A stretch of DNA of 33,446 nt, taken from contig JAMOBD010000034.1 in NCBI GenBank assembly GCA_039908345.1, forward strand, positions 1 through 33,446. The letters run 5' to 3'. Position 1 is the first letter of the stretch. Each line of letters begins with the position of its first letter. Source of the DNA: Magnetospirillum sp. WYHS-4 (lineage in GTDB: Bacteria > Pseudomonadota > Alphaproteobacteria > Rhodospirillales > GLO-3). Below, piece by piece: positions 25,701 to 33,293 of the stretch. The notes under the pieces are model-generated. The model ran no database searches. It was given only the letters and a program-made list of their open reading frames with translations, and was not told where the DNA came from. A program made the translations under genes and the position numbers.

Positions 25701-25736
25701 GGGACGATGCCGGGCTTTTCGGTTCGGCATCGTCCC
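25701..25736 (+). terminator. Perfect 12-bp hairpin after the sulfur-globule-like gene
   Basis: GGGACGATGCCG (25701-25712) pairs fully with CGGCATCGTCCC (25725-25736) around a 12-base loop, 16 bases after the stop codon. There is no T run after it, so it may stabilise the upstream mRNA or only partly stop transcription. Either would let the structural protein be made in excess of downstream products. Confidence 0.6.
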
Positions 25737-25785
25737 TCCATCCCCAAGACGACCCGATGAAGGCTCGCGAGCAAGGAGGGCGATC

Positions 25786-26727
25786 ATGCTGAGGACAGGA
25801 ACATGGCTTCCCGCGGCGGTATTGGTTTGCGCCGCTTCCGGAGCCTTTGCCGAGGGTGTCTCCTTCACGGCCGACGCCGTCCAGAAGCACCCGCAGCAGG
25901 GCACGGAACAGGGCAAGCTGTTCGCTTCGGATGTCGGCATGCGCATGGAGCGCAGTCAGCAGGGCCAGCAGGCGATTCAGATTTCCCTGCCCCAGGAAGG
26001 TGTGATGCGCGTTCTTTTCCCGGACAAGCAAACGTACGTCGAGATGCGCGGTGGGGCCGGTCCCGGCTCGGGAATCAAGCCCGACAATCCTTGTATGGGG
26101 CTGTCCGGAGACCGCTGCCAGAATCTGGGTACCGATACGTTGGGATCGGTCAAGACCGAGAAGTGGAGGATTTCCGCCGACCAGTCCCAGGGGCCGGTGA
26201 CCCTCTGGTGGGACCCGGAACGCAAGATCGCGGTGCGCCAGCAGTTCCCGGATGGTTCGTCCATGCAGATGGCCATGACCGGCGAGACCACCTGGGAGGG
26301 CCGCAAGGTCGAGAAATGGGAAATGACCAGCATCTCGGCCAAGGGCGAACAGCAGAAGGCCGAACAGCTTTTCGACCGCGAACTGAATATCGCGGTTCGC
26401 GAGGTGTTTCCCAACGGTGTTTCCCGCGAACTGAAGAACATCAAGGTGGTTAAGGCGGATCCGGCTTGGTTCGAGGTGCCCAAGGGCTACAGGCAGCAGG
26501 AACTGCCGCAGGCGCCGCAAGGTCAGGCACCCCAGGGCCAGATGCCATCCGGGATGTCGGGCATGCAGGGCCAGCCGGGCGGTTATCCGCCGCAAGGCTA
26601 CCTGCAGCGCGAAGGACAGCCGCCCCGGCCGGCGGTTCCGGGCCAACAGGGCTATCCGCAACCCGGCACCTACCCGCCTGGGTATCCGCCGCAGTATCAG
26701 GGGGGCCAACCCGGCTTCAGGCGATGA
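25786..26727 (+). CDS. Secreted DUF4412/LolA-like protein with Pro/Gln/Gly-rich tail
   Basis: The 313-residue product has a signal peptide (MLRTGTWLPAAVLVCAASGA, cleavage near FAEG). A beta-rich domain to about residue 235 follows, with FTADAVQ, GKLFASDVGMRMERSQQGQQ, MRVLFPDKQTYVEMRG, WRISADQSQGPVTLWWDP and GETTWEGRKVEKWEM. This resembles DUF4412 and LolA/LolB-like folds that hold lipid moieties. NPCMGLSGDRC has a cysteine pair. The last 75 residues are Gln/Pro/Gly/Tyr-rich, like the tails of neighbouring proteins. AGGAGG lies just upstream of ATG 25786. The stop overlaps the ATG of the ParA-like gene (ATGA), so the two are coupled. Family assignment is moderate; the ligand is unknown. Confidence 0.65.
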   Translation: MLRTGTWLPAAVLVCAASGAFAEGVSFTADAVQKHPQQGTEQGKLFASDVGMRMERSQQGQQAIQISLPQEGVMRVLFPDKQTYVEMRGGAGPGSGIKPDNPCMGLSGDRCQNLGTDTLGSVKTEKWRISADQSQGPVTLWWDPERKIAVRQQFPDGSSMQMAMTGETTWEGRKVEKWEMTSISAKGEQQKAEQLFDRELNIAVREVFPNGVSRELKNIKVVKADPAWFEVPKGYRQQELPQAPQGQAPQGQMPSGMSGMQGQPGGYPPQGYLQREGQPPRPAVPGQQGYPQPGTYPPGYPPQYQGGQPGFRR

Positions 26728-27341
26728 TCACGGTCGTTGGAAATCTCAAGGGCGGAACGGGGAAGAGCACCGTCGCCTTCAATCTCGGGCTTTGGCTGGT
26801 GACGCACAAGCGTGGCGTTCAGCTTTGCGACCTGGACCCCCAGGGCACGCTACGCGATGCCGCCGAGGTGCGGACCGAAGAAGGATTCCAGCCGGTTCTC
26901 GCCGTCATGGACAAACTGCCGGCCAAGCCGCAGTCGGAAATCCTGGTGGATGTCGGTCTGTCGGACGGGCCGGCGATGAACGATGCCCTGGCGCGGGCCA
27001 GCCGGGTGGTCATCCCCGTGGCGCCCAGTCAGGCCGATATCTGGTCGACCCAGCGGTTCATCGATATGATCGCCAAGCTGCATACCAAGAACCGCAAGGT
27101 GGAAATCCTGGCTTTCCTGAACCGGGCCGACACCCATCCGGCGGCGCGCGAAAACCAGGAGGCTATCGAAGCGCTGAAGCAGATCAAGGGCATCACGGTA
27201 CTCAAGCCGCGCTTGGCCCAGCGCATGGCTTTCCGGCGCTCCTTCTCCGAAGGGCTGGGGGTCTTCGAACTGGAGCCGCGCGGCAAGGCGGCCAAGGAAC
27301 TGGAGGCTCTAGCCCGCGCGGTGTTCGGCAGCGGTCGCTAG
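26724..27341 (+). CDS. ParA/MinD-type partition ATPase, without a ParB gene
   Basis: The 205-residue product starts MITVVGNLKGGTGKSTVAFN, carrying the deviant Walker A box KGGTGKST (residues 9-16) with the signature lysine. CDLDPQGT (near 36-42) and ILVDVGLSDG provide the switch and Walker B regions. It is a short ParA of the kind that positions plasmids, carboxysomes, chemosensory clusters or other cargo on the nucleoid. No ParB-like gene or parS-like repeat is adjacent, so this is probably a cargo-positioning member rather than a chromosome partition one. Its ATG overlaps the previous stop. Confidence 0.88.
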   Translation: MITVVGNLKGGTGKSTVAFNLGLWLVTHKRGVQLCDLDPQGTLRDAAEVRTEEGFQPVLAVMDKLPAKPQSEILVDVGLSDGPAMNDALARASRVVIPVAPSQADIWSTQRFIDMIAKLHTKNRKVEILAFLNRADTHPAARENQEAIEALKQIKGITVLKPRLAQRMAFRRSFSEGLGVFELEPRGKAAKELEALARAVFGSGR

Positions 27342-27389
27342 AGTCGGATTTTGCAGGGATCAACACGAGAGAGACAGGGGATTACGGAT

Positions 27390-28235
27390 ATGGGCTTGCT
27401 TCGTTGGGCGACCAACCATCTGGTGGCGGTGCTGCTGATCGCGGTGCTGTTCGCCGCCCTTGTGTTCCGGCAGGAACTGGCTTCCGAATTCGGATTCCAG
27501 ACACAGATGGCTGACCTGGATCGGCATCTGGACTGGAAGCGCTACTGGCCGACCGGCACCAGTTCCACGGTCAAGGTGCGCGAGGCGGCACCCGCGCCGG
27601 CCAAGCCGTTGGCTGTGGTCGAGCAGAAAGGGGCATGGGATCGCTTCTGGCCGACCGGCAGCGTGTCTTCCTCCGTGGCTCGGGTCCGTCCTGCGGACCC
27701 GGAGGCCGCCGCCAAGCCGCCCCAGGCCGCCGCCGCTTTGCCGCAAGTCCGTCCGGCTCCTCCGGCGGTTCCGGTTCCCGCCGCCGGCATGCAGGGAATG
27801 TACGGCATGGGGGGCATGACCGGGATGCAGGCCCAGAAGGCGCCCGCGCCGGCTCCCGCTTCGGTTGCCGCACCCGCTCCGACGCCGGCCCCGCGGCCCG
27901 TGGCGGCTCCTGCCGCAAATCTTCGCGATGGCTGGATGCAGGCGCGCCGCGCCTACGCCATCGGCGACCTGAACGCGGCTGCCGAGGCCTATCGGGCCCT
28001 GGTCGCGCAGTATCCCGAGGAAGCCGACATCGCTGGCGAACTGGGTAATGTCTATATGCTTCAGGGGCGCGGCGCCGACGCGGCCGACGCTTTCTACGAA
28101 GCCGGGCAGCGCCTGCTGCGCGGGCCGAACTGGGTGCGCGCCCAGGCGGTCCTGCCAGTCCTGAACCAACTGGACATGGCCAAGGCGGACTCCCTGCGCA
28201 AGCAGATCCTCCAGGCCGTCCAGGGCGGCCGTTAA
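27390..28235 (+). CDS. Membrane-anchored TPR-like protein with Pro/Ala linker
   Basis: The 281-residue product has one N-terminal membrane helix (HLVAVLLIAVLFAALVF, about residues 10-26). A duplicated motif follows (DWKRYWPTG near 48-56 and AWDRFWPTG near 82-90), then a long Pro/Ala-rich linker with a Met-rich patch (GMQGMYGMGGMTGMQ). A C-terminal helical region, about residues 180-281 (ARRAYAIGDLNAAAEAYRAL and GELGNVYMLQGRGADAADAF), is TPR-like. AGGGG lies nine bases upstream of ATG. It starts 48 bases after the ParA gene. A periplasmic scaffold linking membrane to other products of the cluster is a plausible inference. I do not know a named family for the duplicated WPTG motif. Confidence 0.7.
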   Translation: MGLLRWATNHLVAVLLIAVLFAALVFRQELASEFGFQTQMADLDRHLDWKRYWPTGTSSTVKVREAAPAPAKPLAVVEQKGAWDRFWPTGSVSSSVARVRPADPEAAAKPPQAAAALPQVRPAPPAVPVPAAGMQGMYGMGGMTGMQAQKAPAPAPASVAAPAPTPAPRPVAAPAANLRDGWMQARRAYAIGDLNAAAEAYRALVAQYPEEADIAGELGNVYMLQGRGADAADAFYEAGQRLLRGPNWVRAQAVLPVLNQLDMAKADSLRKQILQAVQGGR

Positions 28236-28278
28236 GAACCCGACCGCCGACAGAAAAGTATATGAGAAGGGTCCGACA

Positions 28279-28866
28279 ATGAATGCCATCCGCAATATCC
28301 TGGCCCTGCTGGGCCTCATCGCCGTCGTCGCCATCGCCGTGCTCTATCCGAAGGCGGCGCCTTACTTGGGCGCCTTCCAGAAATTCGATCCCAAGGCCAT
28401 GGACGTCTACGTCGAGATGATGGACGGCTTGGTCAAGACCGGCAATCCCGCAGAGGCCATGATCTGGAAAGTCCAGGTCAAGGATGGGCTGAAAGCGGAA
28501 GACGTCGAGGAATCCCTCAAGGTCATCGCCAACGAGCACAACTTCATGCTGGTGGGCCGTCTGCCCTTCTACCAGCAGATCGAGGCGATCACCGGCAAGC
28601 CCTACCGCAAGGTCCTGTTCTATCTCATGTGCGATGCCTTGATCGGCCGCGACATGCTGGACGTCAGCGATGCCTATTCGGCCTTCATGCCCTGCCGCAT
28701 CAGTCTGGTCGAGGACAAGAGCGGCCGTCTCTGGCTCTATACGCTGAACATGGATTCCATGATCTACGGCGGTACGCCTCTGCCGGCCGATCTCAAGACC
28801 AAGGCCGAGAAGGTCAAGAAGATCATGCTCGACATCATGAACCGCGCCGCCAAAGGAGAGTTCTGA
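28279..28866 (+). CDS. DUF302 domain protein with N-terminal membrane anchor
   Basis: The 195-residue product has a membrane helix (residues 5-23, RNILALLGLIAVVAIAVLYP). A DUF302-type domain follows: LVGRLPFYQQIEAITGKPYR, KVLFYLMCDALIGRDMLD, AYSAFMPCRISLVEDKSG and LWLYTLNMDSMIYGG. Cys118 and Cys139 lie at positions where this family often has conserved residues. DUF302 proteins have no settled function. Many occur in sulfur-oxidising bacteria, which fits a sulfur link but does not prove it. GAGAAGGG precedes ATG. The gene is followed after 32 bases by the dynamin-like gene. Confidence 0.8.
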   Translation: MNAIRNILALLGLIAVVAIAVLYPKAAPYLGAFQKFDPKAMDVYVEMMDGLVKTGNPAEAMIWKVQVKDGLKAEDVEESLKVIANEHNFMLVGRLPFYQQIEAITGKPYRKVLFYLMCDALIGRDMLDVSDAYSAFMPCRISLVEDKSGRLWLYTLNMDSMIYGGTPLPADLKTKAEKVKKIMLDIMNRAAKGEF

Positions 28867-28898
28867 TCTCCTGGGCGCCGACCAAGAAGGAACCCGCC

Positions 28899-30401
28899 AT
28901 GCTCAACGGACCCGGCAAGGCCGTTTCGGCCCGCCTGAACAGCCTGGAAACCCATCTGCGGGCGGAAAACCCGACCTTGCTGGCGGTGGTGCCCACCTTC
29001 CGCCATCTGGACAAGGTGCTCTATCGCATGGGGCTGCTGGACCGCGAGGAATCGCTGGCCAGCCGCATTCCCTGGTGGCCGTTGGTCAGTGTGCTGGGAA
29101 CCTTCTCGTCGGGGAAGTCGACCTTCATCAACAGCTTGCTGGGCCAACCCCTGCAGACCACCGGCAACCAGGCGGTGGACGACAAGTTCACCGTGGTCTG
29201 CTTCGGGCCCGAGAACCAGAACCGGGTCTTGCCGGGCATGGCGCTCGATGCCGATCCGCGCTTTCCCTTCTATGGAATGAGCGCCGAGGTGGACAAGGTG
29301 GCGCGCGGCGAGGGTAAGCGCATCGACGCCTACCTGCAGCTCAAGACCACGCCCAGCACATTCGCTCGCGGCAAGATCGTCATCGACTCGCCGGGGTTCG
29401 ACGCCGACGACCAGCGGCGCTCCATCTTGCGCCTGACCGACCATATCGTCGACCTGTCGGACCTGGTGCTGGTGATGTTCGACGCCCGCCATCCCGAGCC
29501 GGGGGCCATGGCGGACACCTTGCAGCATCTGGTGGCCAAGACGGTCAAGCGGCCGGATGCCGGGAAGTTCCTCTATATCCTGAACCAGATCGATACGGCC
29601 GCGCGCGAGGACAATCCGGAAGCCGTGGTGGCGGCATGGCAGCGGGCCATTGCCCACGCCGGTCTGACCACCGGGCGTTTCTACACCATCTACAACGAGG
29701 CGGCGGCGGTACCGATCGCCGACGCCGGGCTCCAGGCCCGCTTCCAGGCCAAGCGCGACAAGGACCTGGGCGAGATCATGGCGCGGCTCAAGGACGTCGA
29801 GGTGGAGCGGCAGTACCGCATCATCGGTACCCTGGAGCGGGTCGCCAACGAGGTGGAACGGGAAATCGTGCCGGCGCTGGAGCGGGCCATCGCCCGCTGG
29901 CGGCGGCGGACGGCGGCGGCCGAGATCTGGTCGGTCGGCTTGGTATTGGGAGTGCTGGCTGCCCTGGAGGTGGGGACCGACGGCGGCATTCTCCGGGCTA
30001 TCGGCGAGTGGTACATGGCCATGTCGCTGCAAGGGCAGGGGGCCTTCCTGGCGGCGGTGGCGGTCTTTCTGCTCATCGCCCATTTGTGGCTGCGCGACCT
30101 GCTGGGCCGTTCCATCGCCAAGGGCCTGCCTGGCAAGTTCGGTGCGGTGGAACTGAGCCCGCGCGCCGCCTTCGTGAAGAACCTGGGGTCGCTACGGGGC
30201 CTGTTCAGTCGCAATCCGGTCGGCTGGGGCGCGGGCACCCAGCGCAAGCTGCAGGAAATCCGCGACGAGGCGGCCCGCCACGTGCAACGTCTGAACGACC
30301 TCTATACCGATCCCTCCGGCCGCCAGCGCGATGCGGCGGAAAAAGCGGCTGCCGAGGCCGCCGCCAAGGCGGCGGAAGCGGCGGTGACGCCGCCGGTCTG
30401 A
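28899..30401 (+). CDS. Dynamin-like membrane GTPase
   Basis: The 500-residue product has a GTPase domain with G1 GTFSSGKST (67-75), G3 DSPG (163-166) and G4 NQID (229-232). A helical region and two hydrophobic segments follow (about 343-359 and 379-397), with a basic then Ala/Glu-rich C-terminus. FSSGKST and the two late membrane segments are typical of bacterial dynamin-like and membrane-remodelling GTPases. AAGAAGGA lies upstream of ATG 28899. It is the last gene of the plus-strand series and is followed by a strong hairpin. Together with ParA it suggests that a membrane-bound body is shaped and placed. The exact subfamily is uncertain. Confidence 0.82.
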   Translation: MLNGPGKAVSARLNSLETHLRAENPTLLAVVPTFRHLDKVLYRMGLLDREESLASRIPWWPLVSVLGTFSSGKSTFINSLLGQPLQTTGNQAVDDKFTVVCFGPENQNRVLPGMALDADPRFPFYGMSAEVDKVARGEGKRIDAYLQLKTTPSTFARGKIVIDSPGFDADDQRRSILRLTDHIVDLSDLVLVMFDARHPEPGAMADTLQHLVAKTVKRPDAGKFLYILNQIDTAAREDNPEAVVAAWQRAIAHAGLTTGRFYTIYNEAAAVPIADAGLQARFQAKRDKDLGEIMARLKDVEVERQYRIIGTLERVANEVEREIVPALERAIARWRRRTAAAEIWSVGLVLGVLAALEVGTDGGILRAIGEWYMAMSLQGQGAFLAAVAVFLLIAHLWLRDLLGRSIAKGLPGKFGAVELSPRAAFVKNLGSLRGLFSRNPVGWGAGTQRKLQEIRDEAARHVQRLNDLYTDPSGRQRDAAEKAAAEAAAKAAEAAVTPPV

Positions 30402-30411
30402 GGGCCAACCC

Positions 30412-30455
30412 GACGCCTCGGAAGACGTCAACTTGCCGCGTCTTCCGCAGGCGTC
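30412..30455. terminator. Strong bidirectional hairpin between the dynamin-like gene and bolA
   Basis: GACGCCTCGGAAGACG (30412-30427) pairs with CGTCTTCCGCAGGCGTC (30439-30455) with a single-base bulge. The right part overlaps the last codons of bolA. It should end the long plus-strand series and also bolA. Confidence 0.7.
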
Positions 30456-30706
30456 AGGGTGGTCAGCGCCAGGGCGTGGACACCGTTCTTCAGTTCTTCG
30501 GCCAGCAGGGCATAGACCTGCCGCTGGCGGTCGACGCGCGACTTCCCCTGGAAGGCGGCCGAGACCACCTCGACGCGGAAATGGCTTTCGCCTTCCGGGC
30601 GCCAACCTCCGTGCCCCTCGTGGTGGCAGGATTCGTCGATCACCGCCAGGCGGATCGGTTGCAGGGCCTCGGCGAGCTTGCGTTCCATGGCTTGGGCGAC
30701 GGCCAT
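30428..30706 (-). CDS. bolA: BolA family protein
   Basis: The 92-residue product is a full-length BolA: IRLAVIDESCHHEGHGGWRP, EGESHFRVEVVSAAFQGKSR, VDRQRQVYALLAEELKNGVH and ALALTTLTP. BolA proteins partner monothiol glutaredoxins in Fe-S cluster and iron handling and respond to stress. ESHF and VHALAL are hallmark motifs. It is a single gene on the minus strand, divergent from the EamA gene and convergent with the dynamin-like gene. Start ATG 30706 is the usual one; an ATG seven codons later is possible. Confidence 0.92.
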   Translation of the reverse strand: MAVAQAMERKLAEALQPIRLAVIDESCHHEGHGGWRPEGESHFRVEVVSAAFQGKSRVDRQRQVYALLAEELKNGVHALALTTLTPAEDAAS

Positions 30707-30777
30707 TCATGCCTCCTCAGGTTCCGGTTGCAGGGAAGGTGGTGACAAGCCGGCCGTCCGTCAAGTACCACGGAGCC

Positions 30778-31665
30778 ATGACCCCCGTCCGTTCCGCCTA
30801 TCTGCTGCTGGCCGCCGTGATCCTGCTCTGGGGCGCCAACTGGCCCTTGATGAAGATCGGACTGCAGTCCATGACCCCCTTGTGGTTCGCTGCCGCCCGC
30901 GCCCTGATCGGCAGCGCCTGCCTGTTCGCCTGGGCCGCCGTCGCCGGGCGGCTGGCTTGGCCGGTCCGGCAGGATCTGCCCCTGCTGTTCAGCATCGCCG
31001 TCTTGCAGATCGCCGCCGGCTTGGCGCTGATCCATTGGGGGCTCAGCTTCGTCGATGCCGGACGCTCTGCCATCCTGGCCTATACCTTCCCCCTTTGGGT
31101 GGCGCCCCTGGCGGCCCTGGTGCTCAAGGAACCCCTGTCCAGACCGAAGGCCGGTGGCTTGGCCCTGGGCATGGCGGGCATCATCCTGCTGTTCGATCCC
31201 AGCGCCGCGGACTTCACTGGCGAGCACGCCCTCCTGGGCCATGGCCTATTGCTCCTGGCCGCCATGCTCTGGGCGGTGGCCGTGGTCCATATCCGCGCCC
31301 ACCGCTGGGCGGGTCGGCCGGCCGATCTGATGCCCTGGCAGTTGCTGCTGGGCGGGCTTTTGCTGGCAGGATCGGCGATGGCGGCGGACGGATTGCCGCC
31401 GGTGGCCTGGAGCCCCGGTTTCGCCTTGGTCCTGGCCTACAACGGCGCCATCGCGTCCGCCTTCTGCTTCTGGGCCTATACCACGGTGGCCAGGCGCCTG
31501 CCGGCCATGAGCACGGCGCTGGGTTCCCTGGGCGTGCCGGTGGCCGGAGTGGCAACATCGTTTCTTGTTCTGGGCGATAGTCCGGCTCCGGCAACGCTGG
31601 CGGGGCTGGCGCTGATTTCCGGTGGCGTGGCTCTGGTCTCTCTGGCCGACCTGCGGCATAGTTAG
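30778..31665 (+). CDS. EamA/DMT-superfamily transporter
   Basis: The 295-residue product has ten hydrophobic helices in two repeats (VILLWGANWPLMKIGLQSMT at the first, LLLLAAMLWAVAVVHIRAHR at the second), the drug/metabolite transporter pattern. Motifs include the TLWGSN-type start (ILLWGANWP) and GLSFVDAGRSAILAYTFPLW. These proteins export or import small metabolites; the substrate cannot be told. The start ATG at 30778 (MTPVRSAYL) begins just before the first helix. The J-domain gene starts four bases after its stop. Confidence 0.9.
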   Translation: MTPVRSAYLLLAAVILLWGANWPLMKIGLQSMTPLWFAAARALIGSACLFAWAAVAGRLAWPVRQDLPLLFSIAVLQIAAGLALIHWGLSFVDAGRSAILAYTFPLWVAPLAALVLKEPLSRPKAGGLALGMAGIILLFDPSAADFTGEHALLGHGLLLLAAMLWAVAVVHIRAHRWAGRPADLMPWQLLLGGLLLAGSAMAADGLPPVAWSPGFALVLAYNGAIASAFCFWAYTTVARRLPAMSTALGSLGVPVAGVATSFLVLGDSPAPATLAGLALISGGVALVSLADLRHS

Positions 31666-31668
31666 AAG

Positions 31669-32241
31669 ATGTCCAGAACCTCGTCCCACCGATATGGCGA
31701 CTGGAAGCGTCGGCATGAGCCGCCGCCGGAGACCCGGCGATGCGACTGGCCGGGCTGCGAGGGCCAGGGCGAACACCGGGCGCCCAAGTCCCGCGAGCGC
31801 CTGAAGGACTATTTCTGGTTCTGCCTGGAGCACGTGCGCCGGTACAATGCGTCGTGGAACTACTTCGACGGCATGTCCGATGCCGAGGTAGAGGCCGACC
31901 GGCGCCGCGACACGGTCTGGCAACGGCCATCCTGGCGCTTAGGCGACGGTCCGCGCAGTTTCACTATCGATCCGGAAAAGCTCAAGGACCCCATGGGAGT
32001 CTTCTTCGAAGCCGCCGAGGCGAAGTCTCCGGTCCGCCCCGTCGTCCGCACGCCGGAGGAGGAGGCCCTGGCCGTCCTCGACCTGCGCCCGCCGGTCGAA
32101 GTCGCCCAGGTCAAGGCGCGCTACAAGGAACTGGTCAAGCTGCACCACCCGGATGCCAATGCCGGCGACAAGGCCGCCGAAGAACGCTTCAAGGCGATTT
32201 CCGAGGCCTATCGCACGGTCATGCGCTGGCTGGGCCCTTGA
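31669..32241 (+). CDS. J-domain (DnaJ-like) protein with a Cys/His-containing N-terminus
   Basis: The 190-residue product ends in a J domain ([20 protein letters not shown], then [20 protein letters not shown]) with the HPD motif that stimulates DnaK ATPase. The N-terminal part has [15 protein letters not shown] and later [20 protein letters not shown], a possible Cys4/His-type metal site. The same gene type commonly precedes cobS in alphaproteobacteria, so a role in folding or assembling the cobaltochelatase is often inferred, not proven. It starts four bases after the EamA stop. Confidence 0.88.
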   Translation: MSRTSSHRYGDWKRRHEPPPETRRCDWPGCEGQGEHRAPKSRERLKDYFWFCLEHVRRYNASWNYFDGMSDAEVEADRRRDTVWQRPSWRLGDGPRSFTIDPEKLKDPMGVFFEAAEAKSPVRPVVRTPEEEALAVLDLRPPVEVAQVKARYKELVKLHHPDANAGDKAAEERFKAISEAYRTVMRWLGP

Positions 32242-32300
32242 CGCGAGGCGCTTTCGTCCCCACACCCTTACGCAACCGCAAAAAACACGGGACCCGTTCC

Positions 32301-33293
32301 ATGACCGCCGACGCCGCCTTTCCCTTGTCCGAGCCCGACATCCGCATCTCGGTGCGCCAGGCCTTCGGGCTCGACGTCGACTGGGAGGTCCCCGGCTTCA
32401 GCCAGCGCGAGGAACACGTCCCCGACGTGGACGAAGCCTACCACTTCGACCACGACACGACCCTGGCCATCCTGGCGGGCTTCGCCCACAACCGCCGGGT
32501 CATGATCCAGGGCTACCACGGCACCGGCAAGTCGACCCACATCGAGCAGGTGGCGGCCCGGCTCAACTGGCCCTGCATCCGCATCAACCTGGACAGCCAC
32601 GTCAGCCGCATCGACCTGGTCGGGCGCGACGCCATCGTGGTCAAGGACGGCCAGCAGGTCACCGAATTCCGCGAAGGAATCCTGCCCTGGGCGCTGCAAC
32701 ACCCGGCGGCGTTGGTGTTCGACGAATACGATGCCGGCCGGCCCGACGTGATGTTCGTCATCCAGCGGGTGCTGGAAGTGGAAGGCAAGCTGACGCTGCT
32801 GGACCAGAACCGGGTCATCCGGCCCCATCCCTGGTTCCGTCTGTTCGCCACCACCAACACCATCGGCCTAGGCGATACCACCGGGCTCTACCACGGCACC
32901 CAGCAGATCAACCAGGGCCAGATGGACCGCTGGAACATCGTGGCGACGCTCAACTACCTGCCCCACGACGAGGAAGTGAAGATCGTCCTCGCCAAGGCGC
33001 CCCACTATGACACCCCGGAGGGCCAACGTATCGTTGGCGCCATGGTCGACGTGGCGGATTTCACCCGCGATGGCTTCGTGAATGGCGACGTTTCGACGGT
33101 CATGTCGCCGCGCACCGTCATCACCTGGGCGCAGAACGTGAAGATATTCAATTCGATCTCGACGGCCTTCCGCCTGACCTTCCTCAACAAGTGCGACGAG
33201 ATGGAACGCCCGGTGGTCGCCGAATACTATCAGAAGGCCTTCGGCGAGGAATTGCCGGAATCGGTGGCAAGGAAGGCGGTGGTGCTCAAGTGA
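32301..33293 (+). CDS. cobS: Cobaltochelatase subunit CobS (AAA+ ATPase)
   Basis: The 330-residue product is full length for CobS. It shows Walker [10 protein letters not shown], Walker [11 protein letters not shown] and sensor motif FATTNTIG. With CobT and CobN it inserts Co2+ into hydrogenobyrinic acid a,c-diamide in the aerobic cobalamin pathway; CobS-CobT form the ATP-driven chaperone ring. The ATG at 32301 ([17 protein letters not shown]) fits the family N-terminus. The stop overlaps the GTG start of cobT (GTGA). Confidence 0.95.
   Translation: MTADAAFPLSEPDIRISVRQAFGLDVDWEVPGFSQREEHVPDVDEAYHFDHDTTLAILAGFAHNRRVMIQGYHGTGKSTHIEQVAARLNWPCIRINLDSHVSRIDLVGRDAIVVKDGQQVTEFREGILPWALQHPAALVFDEYDAGRPDVMFVIQRVLEVEGKLTLLDQNRVIRPHPWFRLFATTNTIGLGDTTGLYHGTQQINQGQMDRWNIVATLNYLPHDEEVKIVLAKAPHYDTPEGQRIVGAMVDVADFTRDGFVNGDVSTVMSPRTVITWAQNVKIFNSISTAFRLTFLNKCDEMERPVVAEYYQKAFGEELPESVARKAVVLK

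Noticed and set aside
19862-25774. Minus-strand open frame of about 1970 codons
   Set aside because: It lies antisense to the RND pump and secreted-protein genes. High GC and codon bias remove stops in this frame. The product is His/Gly/Arg/Asp-rich without domains.
32242-32300. Possible cobalamin riboswitch before cobS
   Set aside because: The gap is only 59 bases, too short, and shows no B12-box-like sequence.
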